NCBI GenBank assembly: GCA_036897625.1
Contig: JAYMTA010000453.1
Location: 1 to 28,499, forward strand
Direction: 5' to 3'
From: Pelargonium cotyledonis
Taxonomy: Eukaryota > Streptophyta > Magnoliopsida > Geraniales > Geraniaceae
Length of the DNA: 28,499 nt
Below are positions 1 to 10,988 of this stretch, in pieces. Below the pieces are notes generated by a model that worked only from the letters and a program-made list of their open reading frames with translations, was not told the DNA's origin and did not search any database. The position numbers and the translations under genes were made by a program. The first letter of the stretch is position 1, and each line of letters begins with the position of its first letter.

Positions 1-3000
1 GTGCTAGTGGATAGTCAAGTAAATTAACTATGATTAGAGCTGACAATTTAAATTTTCAACCGGTTCTTATAGATTGATTTAAAAATGTAACATGAACTTA
101 ATTCACAATTAACCACCATGTGTGTGTGATCAAAGAGTTGATGTAACTTAACTTAAGATTTTGGATTTGAGACTTAAGGAATGTAGCAATTGAAAATTTG
201 GGGTGGAGGATTTTGTCATCTTTGTGGATTTACTGGATTTGAGTAATATGGATGGTTCATACTTTATACGTTCATAAACTTTCAGTAAGTGTAAGTTAAG
301 ATTTGAGCTACTTAAATAAGATGGTTCACACAGTAAAAGAAGAGATTCAGTAAGTGTGAGTTGACATGAACAACACTATTAAGGCAAACGGTTTAAAACG
401 TTTGATTCTCTTGACGTCTCATGTTCAAGTTTCCTTTAGTTGTTTCTTATAAAGAAAATGTAAAATTAGTATTCTCTCCGTCCCAAAATGAGTGTTTTGT
501 TTATCTAATTTTTTTGTCCCAAAATGAGTGTCATGTTTTTATTTTTAGGCTATTATATTATTATTTTTTTCATATTACCCTTATCACTTATGCACATGGG
601 CATATTTGCACATGGGGTGTAAGCGGAAAAGTGAGGGTAATATTGAAAACACACTAACTTCTCTTGTTATTCTTAATTTTTGCAAAAAATGAAAACAAGA
701 CCCTCATTTTAGAATGGAGGGAGTAATAAATATTAAAGTTGTTATATTAATCACATACCTAGTCTCAATGTTCTAAGAGGTGCTTCACACTCAAGACCTT
801 AAGGTTGCGCATGAACGTCTATATTGCTCGGCTTGGTGTGATAAATATTAAATACACTTAGCTTTTTAGTAGGTCAAAATTTCATTTCATACCAAACAAA
901 AAACAAATCAACAAATCCAATTATGCAACCTTTTATTAGCTAAATGAGCTCTATATGATGAATTGATGATCTCATCTCATATTGTGTTACTTAATAATGA
1001 AGATAGTACTTTACTCTAAATTACTTTCTTCTATTCTTAGTATTATTTTGTTACTCCTAAATCAACCAAAACAAGAATGACTAAATTAAGTCAACCATAT
1101 GCATAAGTTGAAATAAACTAATGAAACTATGAAAGAGACACCAATATTATTATGAACCATAGTCTTACCAACATCTTTGCATAGCTCTACAATTAGTATT
1201 TTACATAATAAGTCAAATATTTAACTATCAGTTCATGTGATTAAATAAATTTATTCAATAATTAAAATCGCTCAAATTTATAGAAGATGTGTTATATTGC
1301 TAAATAAACAATGTTTGCGAATTCATCATCTATTTTGAAGAGATAAAGAAATATTCTCTAACATTGTATGTACATTATACATTTTAAAATAATTATGTTT
1401 ATAAAATTATATTTTATATTTTAGAGATGATATAAAAATAAATACTGAAAAATAAAATAGCCAAATATTTATTGTTATTCACGTTACAAACGTATATTTT
1501 CATGTACTTTTTTCTGCGTTATAACTTAAATTGTTGAAAGAGGTTAAAGTACTTTATTTCTTTAGATACCGATTGATCTTACTTTTAGCTAATAATAGTA
1601 ATTATATTTGTTGTTGGTTGGTGAAGAAAAATGTGCTTAAAATTGTTAATTTGCACAAAAAGCAAAACTAGCCGTTGCTTTTGAAACTTATTGAATCTCT
1701 CATGGTTTTAGCTCATCAATTACATACTTGCTTTTTGGCCTAACATATATTTTTATGATTTTGAATCTTTCTTGGAAACTTTGTGTTGTTAGCAACTGGC
1801 AATTAACAAGATATATTTAAGCTCCTTTTCATTTTTTTTATTTAATTAATTAGAATTAAAAAATAATTTTAACATTAATGAAAAAAAAAACAATTTCAGA
1901 CTCTCAATTTTGAGTTTGCTGAACATTTTTTTTAAAAAGAGGTTAAGAAATCAAAAGCATCTCTATGCCCCCCAAATCATGTTGGGACAAACAGTTGATG
2001 CGTTTTGAATTCCCTTTGAGATATTTAGGTTCGATCATTCTTGCCGACAGTATGAGATGAAATTTATGAGTTTAAGAGGAGAGCTAACAACTAACAGAGT
2101 AATGTGCCCTCTAGAGAGTCAGAAACACATGTTTTTACCGGTCTACTGTCACGTTGCTCATAATAATAAAAAAAACATCTATATGTTTATCAGTGTTTCA
2201 GTTTCTACATAAACAATATTAATACAAAAAAGAAAATTACTTAGTTTTTTTTTTAAGCTACACAACAGGGGTAGCTTTTTCGTATAAACTCAAATAACCC
2301 ACATTTATAAACTCAAATTAACCCTCCCCATTCTGTTTACATGAAAGCTCGAACCTGAAAACTCTGAAAATCCGAAGCATTTAACCGCTTCGCCTAACCT
2401 GACTTAGTTTTATTAATGAATCATGATTAGCTTTTTATAAACAAAAATAAAGTTTAATTAAATAGGCAACACAATGGTCAAATAAGACTATATGTCTGAA
2501 GTCTGCACGTTAAAATGATGAATACAATTCGACTAAGCAAAATATCTCCAACTAAAATATTCAAAGTGTCTTTCAATACAGACAACCGTTGGATCTAGTT
2601 GGCCCATTCCAGGGTTATTTTAGTAATTTCACTTAACAAAAAAAGGTGCACTTGCAAATTGAATTCGAAATTGTATGCCTCTCTTCCTTTTTGCAACATT
2701 CAATAATTGAACCTTTAATTGCCAAATTATTTGTATTCAACGTGAATTTATCAATACATGAATTTAATTTCAATATTGTCTAATTGTATCTTAATTTTTG
2801 CACCGATAAATATTAAAATGTACCCCTAATTTTCTCTGCAAGTCTACAATAATATATTTTTGTACGACAATTGTATATAAGTATGTGAATAAATATGCAA
2901 TTTCACCTATGATTATTTGCAAATAACGTATATTAAAATATATACATAATAAGTACACTTGTAAGTCTGCTAAGGAGTTGAAGGAAGACAGTATATCAAG

Positions 3001-3520
3001 TTGTTAGCATCGTGTTATAACAATAGACAAGAACACTACAAATGAGCATGTGAACTTATCTAATTTTCATGCTTAAAGGAAAATTCGTAATTTCTGTAAC
3101 ATCCTATACTCAAAAACACTAATGAAATGCAAATATAAAAAACAGGGTAGGTAAGCATTAACATTTTTGATATTTTCGGTGTTCATCGCATTCAGCAATT
3201 GGATATAAATGTAAAAAAAAAATTAATATATCTATTCACACGTTTAATTATCGTCGACAATTCAAATTTTCTCGTACAGACGACAACAACTTCAATTAGT
3301 CGCCTTTAATTGCCGATCATAGAACATAATAACCTTTGTAATTAACCGGTTTTTTTATCTATTTAAATTTCAGTTGCTCAAATATATTACATGTGTCACA
3401 TTATCTATTTATCCAGCAAATCACCTTCATATCCAATCTCCAAAACACAAATCATTGAGCTCATATTGATCCAAATCTTGTGGGATGTTGTGTTGCCCAC
3501 AACCCACCAATAGGAAGCCT
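1..3520. other. AT-rich gene-free region with MITE
   Basis: No reading frame here looks like a conserved protein; the only listed-size frame (421-657) lies largely inside the Stowaway-like MITE described separately. The rest is AT-rich DNA with short A/T tracts. A sequence at 35-50 (TTAGAGCTGACAATTT) resembles a hAT-type terminal repeat, and 2335-2400 contains a short degenerate repeat-like stretch, but neither could be bounded. The last few hundred bases are the upstream region of the DUF761 gene. Confidence 0.6.
472..723. mobile_element. Stowaway-like MITE (Tc1/mariner type)
   Basis: The left end reads TTCTCTCCGTCCCAAAATGA. The reverse complement of the right end reads CTCCCTCCATTCTAAAATGA, giving an imperfect terminal inverted repeat of about 28 bp. 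Both ends are flanked by TA (470-471 and 724-725), the target duplication expected for Stowaway elements. The element is 252 bp and has no transposase. The 'gtcccaaaatgagtgt' motif recurs at about 518-533, so the left part carries an internal direct repeat. The CTCCCTCCGTCC end is the established hallmark of this family. Confidence 0.8.
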
Positions 3521-3590
3521 ACACGTGTCCCTTCTTCACTTTACCTCTTCCTTAACCCACACTCATCTTTTTAAGAGTCCCACTATATAA
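3521..3590 (+). promoter_or_regulatory. G-box/ABRE and TATA box of the DUF761 gene
   Basis: ACACGTGT at 3521-3528 is a palindromic G-box, and ACGTGTC inside it matches the ABA-response element core. TATATAA at 3584-3590 is a good TATA box, placing the start of transcription near 3615-3625 and giving a 5'UTR of about 190-200 nt. Known bZIP/bHLH binding to such boxes suggests stress or light regulation; that is inference. Confidence 0.6.
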
Positions 3591-3672
3591 ACCACCTCAC
3601 CTCTCTCATAGCCCTCCATGCCAATTTCACAACATCAAACAAATTTTAAAACAAAATTGTTTCAAGAAGAGC

Positions 3673-3784
3673 TTTTTTTTTTTTTTTTTTTTTTGGCCAT
3701 TTCACTTCAAATCTTCAAGAGCCATCTTTTTGTTCTTGTGTTGAGTCTCCAATTTTCTACTTCCCAAAAAAAAAAAAAAAAAAA
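3673..3784 (+). repeat. T22 tract and A19 tract in a 5'UTR
   Basis: An uninterrupted run of 22 T (3673-3694) is followed 71 nt later by an uninterrupted run of 19 A (3766-3784). Both lie between the TATA box and the start codon at 3817, so they are probably in the leader of the mRNA, where they could pair with each other. Confidence 0.85.
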
Positions 3785-3816
3785 TCTTCTTTTTCTTGTT
3801 TCTAGTAGCTTTGAAG

Positions 3817-4434
3817 ATGAAGAAACCATCAAGGTTCATGAAGCAGATAATTACCGTTATGACCTCCAAGACGAAAACTCTCAAGACCCGACTCATCATC
3901 TTCTCTTTCCTCCTCCGCAGCTCCTCCTTCAACCACAAGCTCCAGTCTCTGGTGGGTCACCGCCGAAACCCCCAAAACGACGCCGTCGAATACACCAATG
4001 CCATGACCCACGAATCCTTACCCGACCCAATCCAGATAGAGTCCGAGTACCCGGAACTCAACCATCTTCAGCTCCAAAACGACGACCCAATGTCTGATCC
4101 GACCCACGAAGAGTTCAAGTATCCGGATCTAACCCATTTTGGACTCCGAAACGACGACGAAGACCAACCCAACAGTGCCATGGCCGACGAGGCTGTACCG
4201 GATCCGACCCGGTTTGTTGTGGAGGAGCCGGAGCTTGAAATGGAGGATCCGGTTGGGTCGGTGATCGAGCTGGTGAAGAGCTCGAAGAAGCTCCGAGAAG
4301 GCGAAGAGTTCAAATTGGAGGCCGATATAGACCAAGTGGCGGATCTTTTCATCAGAAGGTTCCATCAGCAAATGAGGTTACAGAAGCAACAGTCCTTCAA
4401 TAAGTACCAGGAGATACTTCAAAACAATTTCTAG
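3817..4434 (+). CDS. DUF761 domain protein
   Basis: A single-exon gene encoding 205 residues. The first ATG in this frame after the leader is at 3817; the frame stays open upstream to 3796 but without an ATG. The C-terminus (about residues 167-200), with DIDQVADLFIRRFHQQM followed by a basic and polar segment, is the signature of the plant DUF761 family, first noted as cotton-fibre expressed proteins. Its biochemical role is unknown. The N-terminus (1-50) is basic and partly hydrophobic. The middle (about 69-144) is acidic and consists of three related segments built on PDP...YPEL/YPDL/EPEL...NDD. No organelle signal is clear. A TATA box and G-box lie 230-300 bp upstream. Family membership rests on the C-terminal motif alone; any function would be a guess. 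Confidence 0.85.
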   Translation: MKKPSRFMKQIITVMTSKTKTLKTRLIIFSFLLRSSSFNHKLQSLVGHRRNPQNDAVEYTNAMTHESLPDPIQIESEYPELNHLQLQNDDPMSDPTHEEFKYPDLTHFGLRNDDEDQPNSAMADEAVPDPTRFVVEEPELEMEDPVGSVIELVKSSKKLREGEEFKLEADIDQVADLFIRRFHQQMRLQKQQSFNKYQEILQNNF

Positions 4435-5478
4435 TTCCTCTCGTTATATACTCGAAAAATTACACTCGTATTTGTAATCGTGAAAAAAACGGTCAAAATA
4501 GTCCTTAAACTATCACGACTAGACTAGTTTGGTTTCTTTCCAACTGATACACCTGGCAGTGTGAGCCACGTGTCTAAATAGGCCGGGTCAACTCGAACAC
4601 GAGATCTCAAGTTTAGAAACTGCTCGGCCAATAGGATTTGGTAGAATCATTATGTTTTGTATGTAAATTGATTCTTGTTGCTTTTACTTTATTGAGCTTT
4701 GTAATGAAATTACTAGTGGACCCAATTTTTGGGGGTCTGGTTGGTTCTATGCTGTAATTATTAACTCTTTTTGGTGAAGAAATGAAAGTTAATAATTTTA
4801 ATTACATTTATTTATTTTATTGTAATAGTAATTGAAGTAATTTTCTTTATTCTTTAGCAGTTTAAAGGAGGTTCCTTTACTAAAGTGCTTTAAAAAAATC
4901 ATTTCCCACTTACCCAATAGAAATATTCTACCTTGCAATGCAAGTCACATACACAAAGCAAAATATTCATTTTCATTGGAGACTTCACAAACACAAAGTT
5001 GCGAGTTAAAAGTTCAGATTTTGGATCATAGATGACCGAACCTATTTTTATGTGACCCAAATCTACAAAACAATGCAGGTTGGATTTCGAGCGTTTACTG
5101 TTCGGGTCTAAATTGTTAGCTCTATAATCAAACCATGTGACAAAAATTTAAGGCTTCCATCAGGAAATATCGAACAAAACCCTTGTTGATTATGTATATT
5201 GGCACTATCACAAAGCCCAGAATTCTACTTTTATCAGAAGAATCTAAAGTCATTTCAAGCTGGATGGTAGAAACTAGAAATAGAATAACTTTCCAGAGAC
5301 TAGTAACACATTAACCCATAAAAAAGATTAGGGTTTCTCACCTTTTCTTGGAGTATAGTCCACACTTTCAGAAGTTCCCGCGAGCCAAAATATAATCTGT
5401 ATATTCATTTCACTTTCTCGTGTACTGCAATGCAAGATTTTGAACTAGGGCTGTTCAAACGACAGAGGCATTTTAACT
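4435..5478. other. Intergenic region between convergent genes
   Basis: This stretch separates the 3' ends of the DUF761 gene (+) and RH41 (-). It holds no credible coding frame. Bases 4495-4625 read like a degenerate dispersed repeat (phrases such as 'gtccttaaactatcacgac' and 'gagccacgtgtc'). At 5110-5124 AAATTGTTAGCTCTA matches the outward end of hAT-type MITEs, but I could not find its partner end, so no element is bounded. Confidence 0.4.
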
Positions 5479-7443
5479 TCAGCGGCCGAGCTTCCTCTTT
5501 TTCCCGCCCTTTCCACCTGAGGAAGAAGAATTCAGTGCATATCGTGAATTAGTAAGCTCCCGAGGGATGGCTGCTCCGGAAGATTTTAAACCCAAAATTA
5601 ATTCGGGAAACAGATTCTTATTCTCCTCGTTCACAAACACAATTGCAGTACCCTCCTCTCCCATTCTCGATGCCCTACCGATCTGATGGACATACTCCTT
5701 AATAGAATTCGGCATGTCAAACACTATGACCTGTTTCGCACTCAATAAATCAACCCCACGGCCCAAAACCCCGGTGGATACAATCACGGGAACCTCTCCA
5801 ACCAAAAACGACCTCATTATCTCTCTCCTCTCCTTCATTGGCTTCTCCCCGTGAATGGATACAGCCTTTAACCCGGTGGTGACAGATATTGCATTGGATA
5901 GGAGATCGGCTCCAAGCCTTGACCCAACGTATATTAAAGCCGGAGGCAAAAAGTGTTGCTTGCTCGTCAATACGTCAAAGAGCTTTTGCTTTTTCTGCTT
6001 AGAACCAACCCAGATAACAATCTGCTTCACAGACTTGTTTGGTCTGTTTGGCTTCCCGACAGATATGACAACAACGTCCTTTGTCAAAGAGCTCGCCATC
6101 TTCTCAACCTCTGGTGAGATTGTGGCAGAATACATCAAAACTTGAGGTTGTGAGAGAGCTCGGAAAATCTGCATCACCTGATCCCGAAATCCCCTCTGGA
6201 GCATGCAGTCCACCTCATCGAGAATAAACATTGAAACATCGTCAAGTTCAATTTCGTGCTTTGTCAAAAGATCGATGAGCCTGCCTGGAGTTGCCACGAT
6301 AAGTTCTATACCTTGCTTAATGCGGTGGACTTGTCCGGCCATGGCGTCCCCTCCAACCACAAGTGCAGTTTTAAAAGGCAAACCTTTTCCGAGCAACTTG
6401 GCTTGTTCCTCGACCTGTATACAGAGCTCTCTAGTTGGTGTCAAAACCATCGCCAATGGCTTTTTCGGGTTTTGGAAGTGTTGAAGGCGAAAACTTGCAC
6501 ACCGAGAAACTATAGGAACCAGAAAGGAAGCAGTTTTCCCTGAGCCAGTATCAGCTGAAACAAGCAAGTTTTTGCCGGACAAAGCAGAGGGTATTGCTTG
6601 CATTTGGACAGGTGTCGGCATTTCATATCCTGCAGCTTCTATATTCCGGAGGAGCTTTTCCGGAAGATTACAAAAAGAGAAGGACAAAACAGGTGCAATT
6701 GTCAAGTCTCCCTTTACATGGATTTCAAGTTTCTTTCTCAGCAATTCAGTTTGATCACTAGTTAATGAATGAGATCCCGATTCACAGTCACCATCTCTAA
6801 CATAAATGCACTCATCACTCGTGGGTAATTTTTTAGGAGGTGGCCGAACTGGCTGATGGGTTTTGCTGACCCTGCATAGGAGAGTTCGTTTACATTCCAA
6901 ACTGCAAATATCATCATCTGTCTCATCACATATATACTCACCATAGCGGCCGCATATAACACATTTAGGCTCCCCAAGTAGAGCTTCTCTCTGATCCGTA
7001 CACCTCTCCTTCACATCATTTCCTGCATCGGAGAATCAAAGCATATACATAGATCACGAATTCCGATCACTAGCTGCCTAAGTCTAAAAATGCAGCTATC
7101 CATAACATATAACCGATAAGAGACTAAAACAGTACAAAATGATAAAAGAAACTCCATAAGTGTGGATGAAAAAGAGGCAAGTTAATCGCTACTGATATGT
7201 ACATGAATCATAACTCATAACTAAGAAACACGAATTATCCGGGATTGGCGATTGCACCTTGATGCAACATATAGTGAATTCCATAGTTAGACAGGCATAT
7301 TTCAATAACCGAAAACTTCAAAACAAATTGACTTCAGGAATTCTTGTTCACTCACCACTGTCACCATCACCATCCAATACTTCTGCTGAACTTTTGCATT
7401 GATCGGCATTATTTACATCTTCAAGGCTTGAAACTTGATACAT
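5479..7443 (-). CDS. RH41: DEAD-box ATP-dependent RNA helicase 41-like, zf-HIT
   Basis: Two coding exons: 7443-7356 (29 codons plus 1 nt) and 7022-5479, joined across a GT-AG intron at 7355-7023. Start ATG at 7443, stop TGA at 5481-5479, 543 residues. The N-terminus begins MYQVSSLEDV. A HIT-type zinc finger follows, with Cys at about 50, 53, 61, 69, 73, 79 and His at 85. The helicase core then shows the Q motif (about 162-172), motif I ADTGSGKT (186-193), Ia PTREL (225-229), Ib TPGR (274-277), motif II DEVD (298-301), III SAT (328-330), V STGVLGRGVD (445-454) and VI HQIGRASR (475-482). The tail is Gly/Lys/Arg-rich. zf-HIT plus a DEAD-like core is the architecture of Arabidopsis RH41; a role in RNA metabolism follows from the family. 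The GTG at 7014 is internal, not the start. Confidence 0.93.
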
Positions 7444-8375
7444 AATTCTGAATTAAATGAAATCTGAAAGCACGGTCATAGAAAATTCAAACCCAAGAAC
7501 AATCTGTAACTATAACAAAACCCACAGAAAGCTAGAACAGATTGGAAAAAAGGTATAATCCTTCAACTAATAACCTTCACATATGACATATCCACATGTT
7601 GAAGAAATTATGAGCTAGCATGTCTCAAATCTGATTCTTATTTCCATATAAAATTAAGAACCCTAAATCAAGCACGCGCGTGCCACAACAGAACCATAAA
7701 ATCCAATACCTACAAGGAAACACAGAATTTGAACACCCAAAACCTAAAAATCTCCACAAAATTTCACAAAATAGTGAACTTCAGCATCGATATCCCTCGT
7801 TCACATCTTCCAAGCTCAAAAGTTGATACATAATTCTAAACTAATTGAAAACTGAAAGCACAGCCATAGAAATTTCAAAAGGTAACATGTCTTAATGCTG
7901 ATTCTAATTTCTGAGCAAAATTAAAAACCCTAAACGAAGCACATATATACACACAGACACGACAACATAGACAGAAAATCCAAAATCTAAAATGCAAAAC
8001 CAGAATTTCAACACCCAATAACCTAAAAATCCCCACAATATTTCACAATCTGATGAACTCTTGGCAATGATTGCCCACATTTTCATCTTTAGAGCTTGAA
8101 ACTTGATACAATAAAACTACCAAGAATCTATCAATATAACAATAACCCTAGAACAGATTGTGCAAATATAGCATAATTCTTCACCACATAATATTCACAT
8201 GTTATAGAACCACGTCTCAAGGCTGTTAAGAACCCTAAATCAAGCACACAATTGCACATACTACAACAGAACCAGAAAATTCAAAATCTAAATGACAATA
8301 CGATACAATACGAATTTGAGCACACAAAAACCTATAAAAAATATTTAAAAAAACCCACAAATTTCCACAATCCAA
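7411..8375. repeat. Diverged tandem triplication around RH41 exon 1
   Basis: Three head-to-tail copies can be aligned by shared anchors. 'acttgata' or 'agttgata' occurs at 7433, 7821 and 8101. 'aaccctaaa' followed by 'aagcac' occurs at 7659, 7926 and 8231. A run like 'cacccaaaacctaaaaatc' with 'ccacaa..tttcacaa' occurs at about 7732, 8011 and 8320. Spacing is 270-390 bp because of indels. Copy 1 contains the real first coding exon; copies 2 and 3 lie in the 5'UTR intron. Confidence 0.8.
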
Positions 8376-8423
8376 TTCAAAATTAAAATCAATTTTGTAT
8401 ATGAAATTGAATTAGGGCTTTAC
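7448..8423 (-). other. RH41: Probable 5'UTR intron of RH41
   Basis: On the minus strand, CTG|GTAAAG at 8424/8423 is a usable donor. TTCAG at about 7452-7448 is a good acceptor four bases before the start codon (AATT then ATG). This would make a 976-nt leader intron, with an untranslated first exon around 8424-8500. Most of the intron consists of two extra diverged copies of the region around coding exon 1. The splice is inferred from sequence only. Confidence 0.55.
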
Positions 8424-8503
8424 CAGCTCTCAATCGGACCTGCGTGATGGGTAGATTTTGCAGAGAGAAGAGAACAGAGGAAAGAGCTGGTCCGATTCGG
8501 TTC

Positions 8504-8636
8504 CAAAACGTTGCGTTTTGTTTGACGAGGGAGATGAAGCTAAACGATGTCGTTTAGCGATTGAGATTTTCGGATAAAGATTTTGTATGTTTGACTAGAC
8601 GATGTCGTTTAATGATTGAATAAACGATGTCGTTTA
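8504..8636. promoter_or_regulatory. Palindrome cluster upstream of RH41
   Basis: CAAAACG-TTG-CGTTTTG at 8504-8520 is a perfect 7-bp inverted repeat. The 16-bp near-palindrome TAAACGATGTCGTTTA occurs at 8541-8556 and 8621-8636, and with one change (TAGACGATGTCGTTTA) at 8596-8611. These sit just upstream of the inferred RH41 leader exon. Two copies of 'ttttgtatgttt' (8581 and 8640) flank them. ACG...CGT palindromes of this type are common near plant housekeeping transcription starts; a binding factor is not known to me. Confidence 0.55.
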
Positions 8637-8639
8637 AGG

Positions 8640-10890
8640 TTTTGTATGTTTAATTGGCCAGCATAAACTGCAGCTGGTATGATCTGCTGGTTCTTAATTA
8701 TTTGCAAGATCCAATAATAATTTGAATTATATTCATAAATTAATTAATCAATATAATTAAATCTCTTTTTACTGGGATTTGCCATGGATCGTTTACTTGT
8801 GTTGCTGGCAATTAATTATGGATCGAGCTGTCTTTAATCATTTGATTAGCTAAGCCTTCTGCATTATCTGCTGCAACAATACTAAACTAATAGTACTCAA
8901 CTATGTAAATTTGTGCTCGCAGATCGTGTTCGTGTTAGGTATAAAGTTGAGTATTTGTTCAAGTGGGTAAACTTGAACTCGATCAAAAACGCATTGAGTC
9001 TTGAGTTAGGAGCTTGTAATTTGTGTTAGGAGACACTTTCCACTTAATTTTCCATCCACGTGAGGTTTATGTTCGTTTCTATTGTTCAGTTTGCACTTAG
9101 GGAAGAACGTTAAGAAATCTTATATTGAAACGATCACCACTTATGGTACTAGTTGAGTTCTCTGCCTATCGGCTCAAACTTTTGGAATGAGTTAGTGAAG
9201 TTTAATATGACACCAAAGTAGGTTATGTTTGAGCATAGTGACCTGTTTGTCTTAGATCTCGACTTAAGTCGTCCTATCACGGGAGATCCAAAGTCCGCTC
9301 TCTCTTATCCGGCTTGCACGCGAGGAGAGAGTTAAGTGGCACTCTTGACTAAGTCCGTCATTCAGGTGAGCCCCCTGACCATTTGTCTTATCCAACTTGT
9401 ACGTGAGAGAAAATGTACTAAAAAGATGCATATCAAACAAACGTGAAGTGGATCAATACTTGAAATACTAGTTAGACATCCATATTGAACACATTTTTCA
9501 TGGAAAGCCCGTAATCTAAATGAACCTGCTCTCATCATGTGTCAAGCATTTTCACATGTAATAAAGACACGTACTCAATTTTGAAGGTGTTGAGCGTCTG
9601 TCTGAATCCAAACGTGTATTAGATAAGTATCAGTCGTTGATTATAAATGAGTGATGAGCATTGATTAAACATTAGAAGAATCCTAGAGATCTCCTCCTCC
9701 ATAATTGCAAGCTCATGTACATTGAAAACTGTCAGAAACCAGTAAGTTACAGTTAATTTTTCTTGGTTTTGGTTGATTGACTTTGGTGAGTTCTTGGGAG
9801 AATTGGAGATTTGGCTTGGATTTGAGCAACTGTTTTTTATTTATCATAAAATAATCCAAACCCCAAGAGCCTAATTATAATGGTCACAAGTTACAAAAAT
9901 GGATCAAATTTACAGGATTTTAGATTTTATCGTCAACTTGATGTGTATTGTATGATCAAATATTTCATGTTTTGTTGGGAACGAGTGAATGTTACATAAG
10001 TGCAAAAATATCGATGATAAATTGTGTTCTAATCGTTTGAAATTAGATTTTCATTTTCTATTTTCACGAAAATTGGCGTTTTTGTTGTAACATTTAAATT
10101 GTCGATTTAGAAGAAAAAAAAAATACATTATTGCATATTTTGTGTATGATGTATAGTTTTATTGGGCATAAATTATGGAGCATTTGGGATTGAATGTGGC
10201 CTAAAACATGTGATGCCACTCAATCAACCCATATGCATCCAAAGTATAATTCATTTATTAAAATTGCATAAAGGATCAATTATATTCTACGAATAATAGA
10301 AAAGGAAAAAACTCTCATCCTAACTATTATTCACAAAATAGAAAAGTGAACGATGATTTTAAAACGAAGAAACTAATAGATTATGAGATTCATATTGAGC
10401 ATATTGATCGAAGTAATTCAATCTTAAGAGTCTTGAGAGCTGCATCACACATTTGGATATGAACTCCATAGTATCTTAAAGGGGTTTTGTATCCAAACAT
10501 GAGTAGAGTAGACCGAATGGACTAATTCTAATTTTTAAAAACTTTATATTTTTGGAAAATGTATGAATAATTATAATTGGAGGGAATGACGATCTAGATA
10601 ATGAAGTAAATTATACTGAAAGTGATAAAATAATTTAGAGAAAGTAAAAACCATGCCCGACCGGGCCACATTTAGACCGAAACTAGATGTATTCAAGGAT
10701 TGGGCGATGGATTGGACCGAATACCTAATCAATCCATTTGGTCCGGTTCAGACCCAATTATGTCCGGTTCTACTTACAACAAAATAATTTGTTTACCTAC
10801 AAAAATCTCTTATCTTTATGATAACTACTGAAGTAACATTATTTTATTTAAAAATCATAGTTTTTATTATTTAAAAAAAAAAAAAAAAAA
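8640..10890. other. Intergenic region, mostly unannotatable
   Basis: No credible coding frame. About 9000-9430 looks like decayed retrotransposon sequence (separate entry). Bases 10650-10785 contain several 'gaccg/ccggtc' phrases of the kind seen in degenerate hAT or Mutator-like non-autonomous elements, but no ends were found. A run of 18 A (10873-10890) precedes the XTH promoter. Confidence 0.4.
9000..9430 (+). mobile_element. Decayed LTR-retrotransposon-like remnant
   Basis: Bases 9201-9227 (beginning TTTAATATGACACCAAAG) resemble a mutated form of the plant LTR-element junction TTTAACATGGTATCAGAG, where the primer-binding site complements initiator methionine tRNA. The preceding about 180 bp has the look of a Copia-type LTR 3' part. 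No intact LTR, coding domain or target duplication can be seen, so this is a relic at best. Confidence 0.3.
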
Positions 10891-10907
10891 CTCATATGCT
10901 TTCTACT

Positions 10908-10915
10908 TATAAATA
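10908..10915 (+). promoter_or_regulatory. TATA box of the XTH gene
   Basis: TATAAATA lies 81 bp before the start codon, giving a short leader of roughly 50 nt. It follows an A18 tract. Confidence 0.7.
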
Positions 10916-10988
10916 TAAGCACATGAGAGACACTTTCTCTTGTGCTCTCTCACTCACTCCCTTTAACTCAAACAGGGAGACACAGAAA

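Noticed and set aside
421..657. Open frame of 78 codons on the plus strand
   Set aside because: Most of it lies in the Stowaway-like MITE; no family signature.
5855..6754. Several plus-strand frames
   Set aside because: They are antisense shadows of the RH41 coding exon, which has all helicase motifs in its own frame.
7012..7014. GTG as the start of RH41
   Set aside because: The frame continues upstream to a 3' splice site at 7023, and exon 7356-7443 joins in phase with a proper ATG; plant nuclear genes rarely start at GTG.
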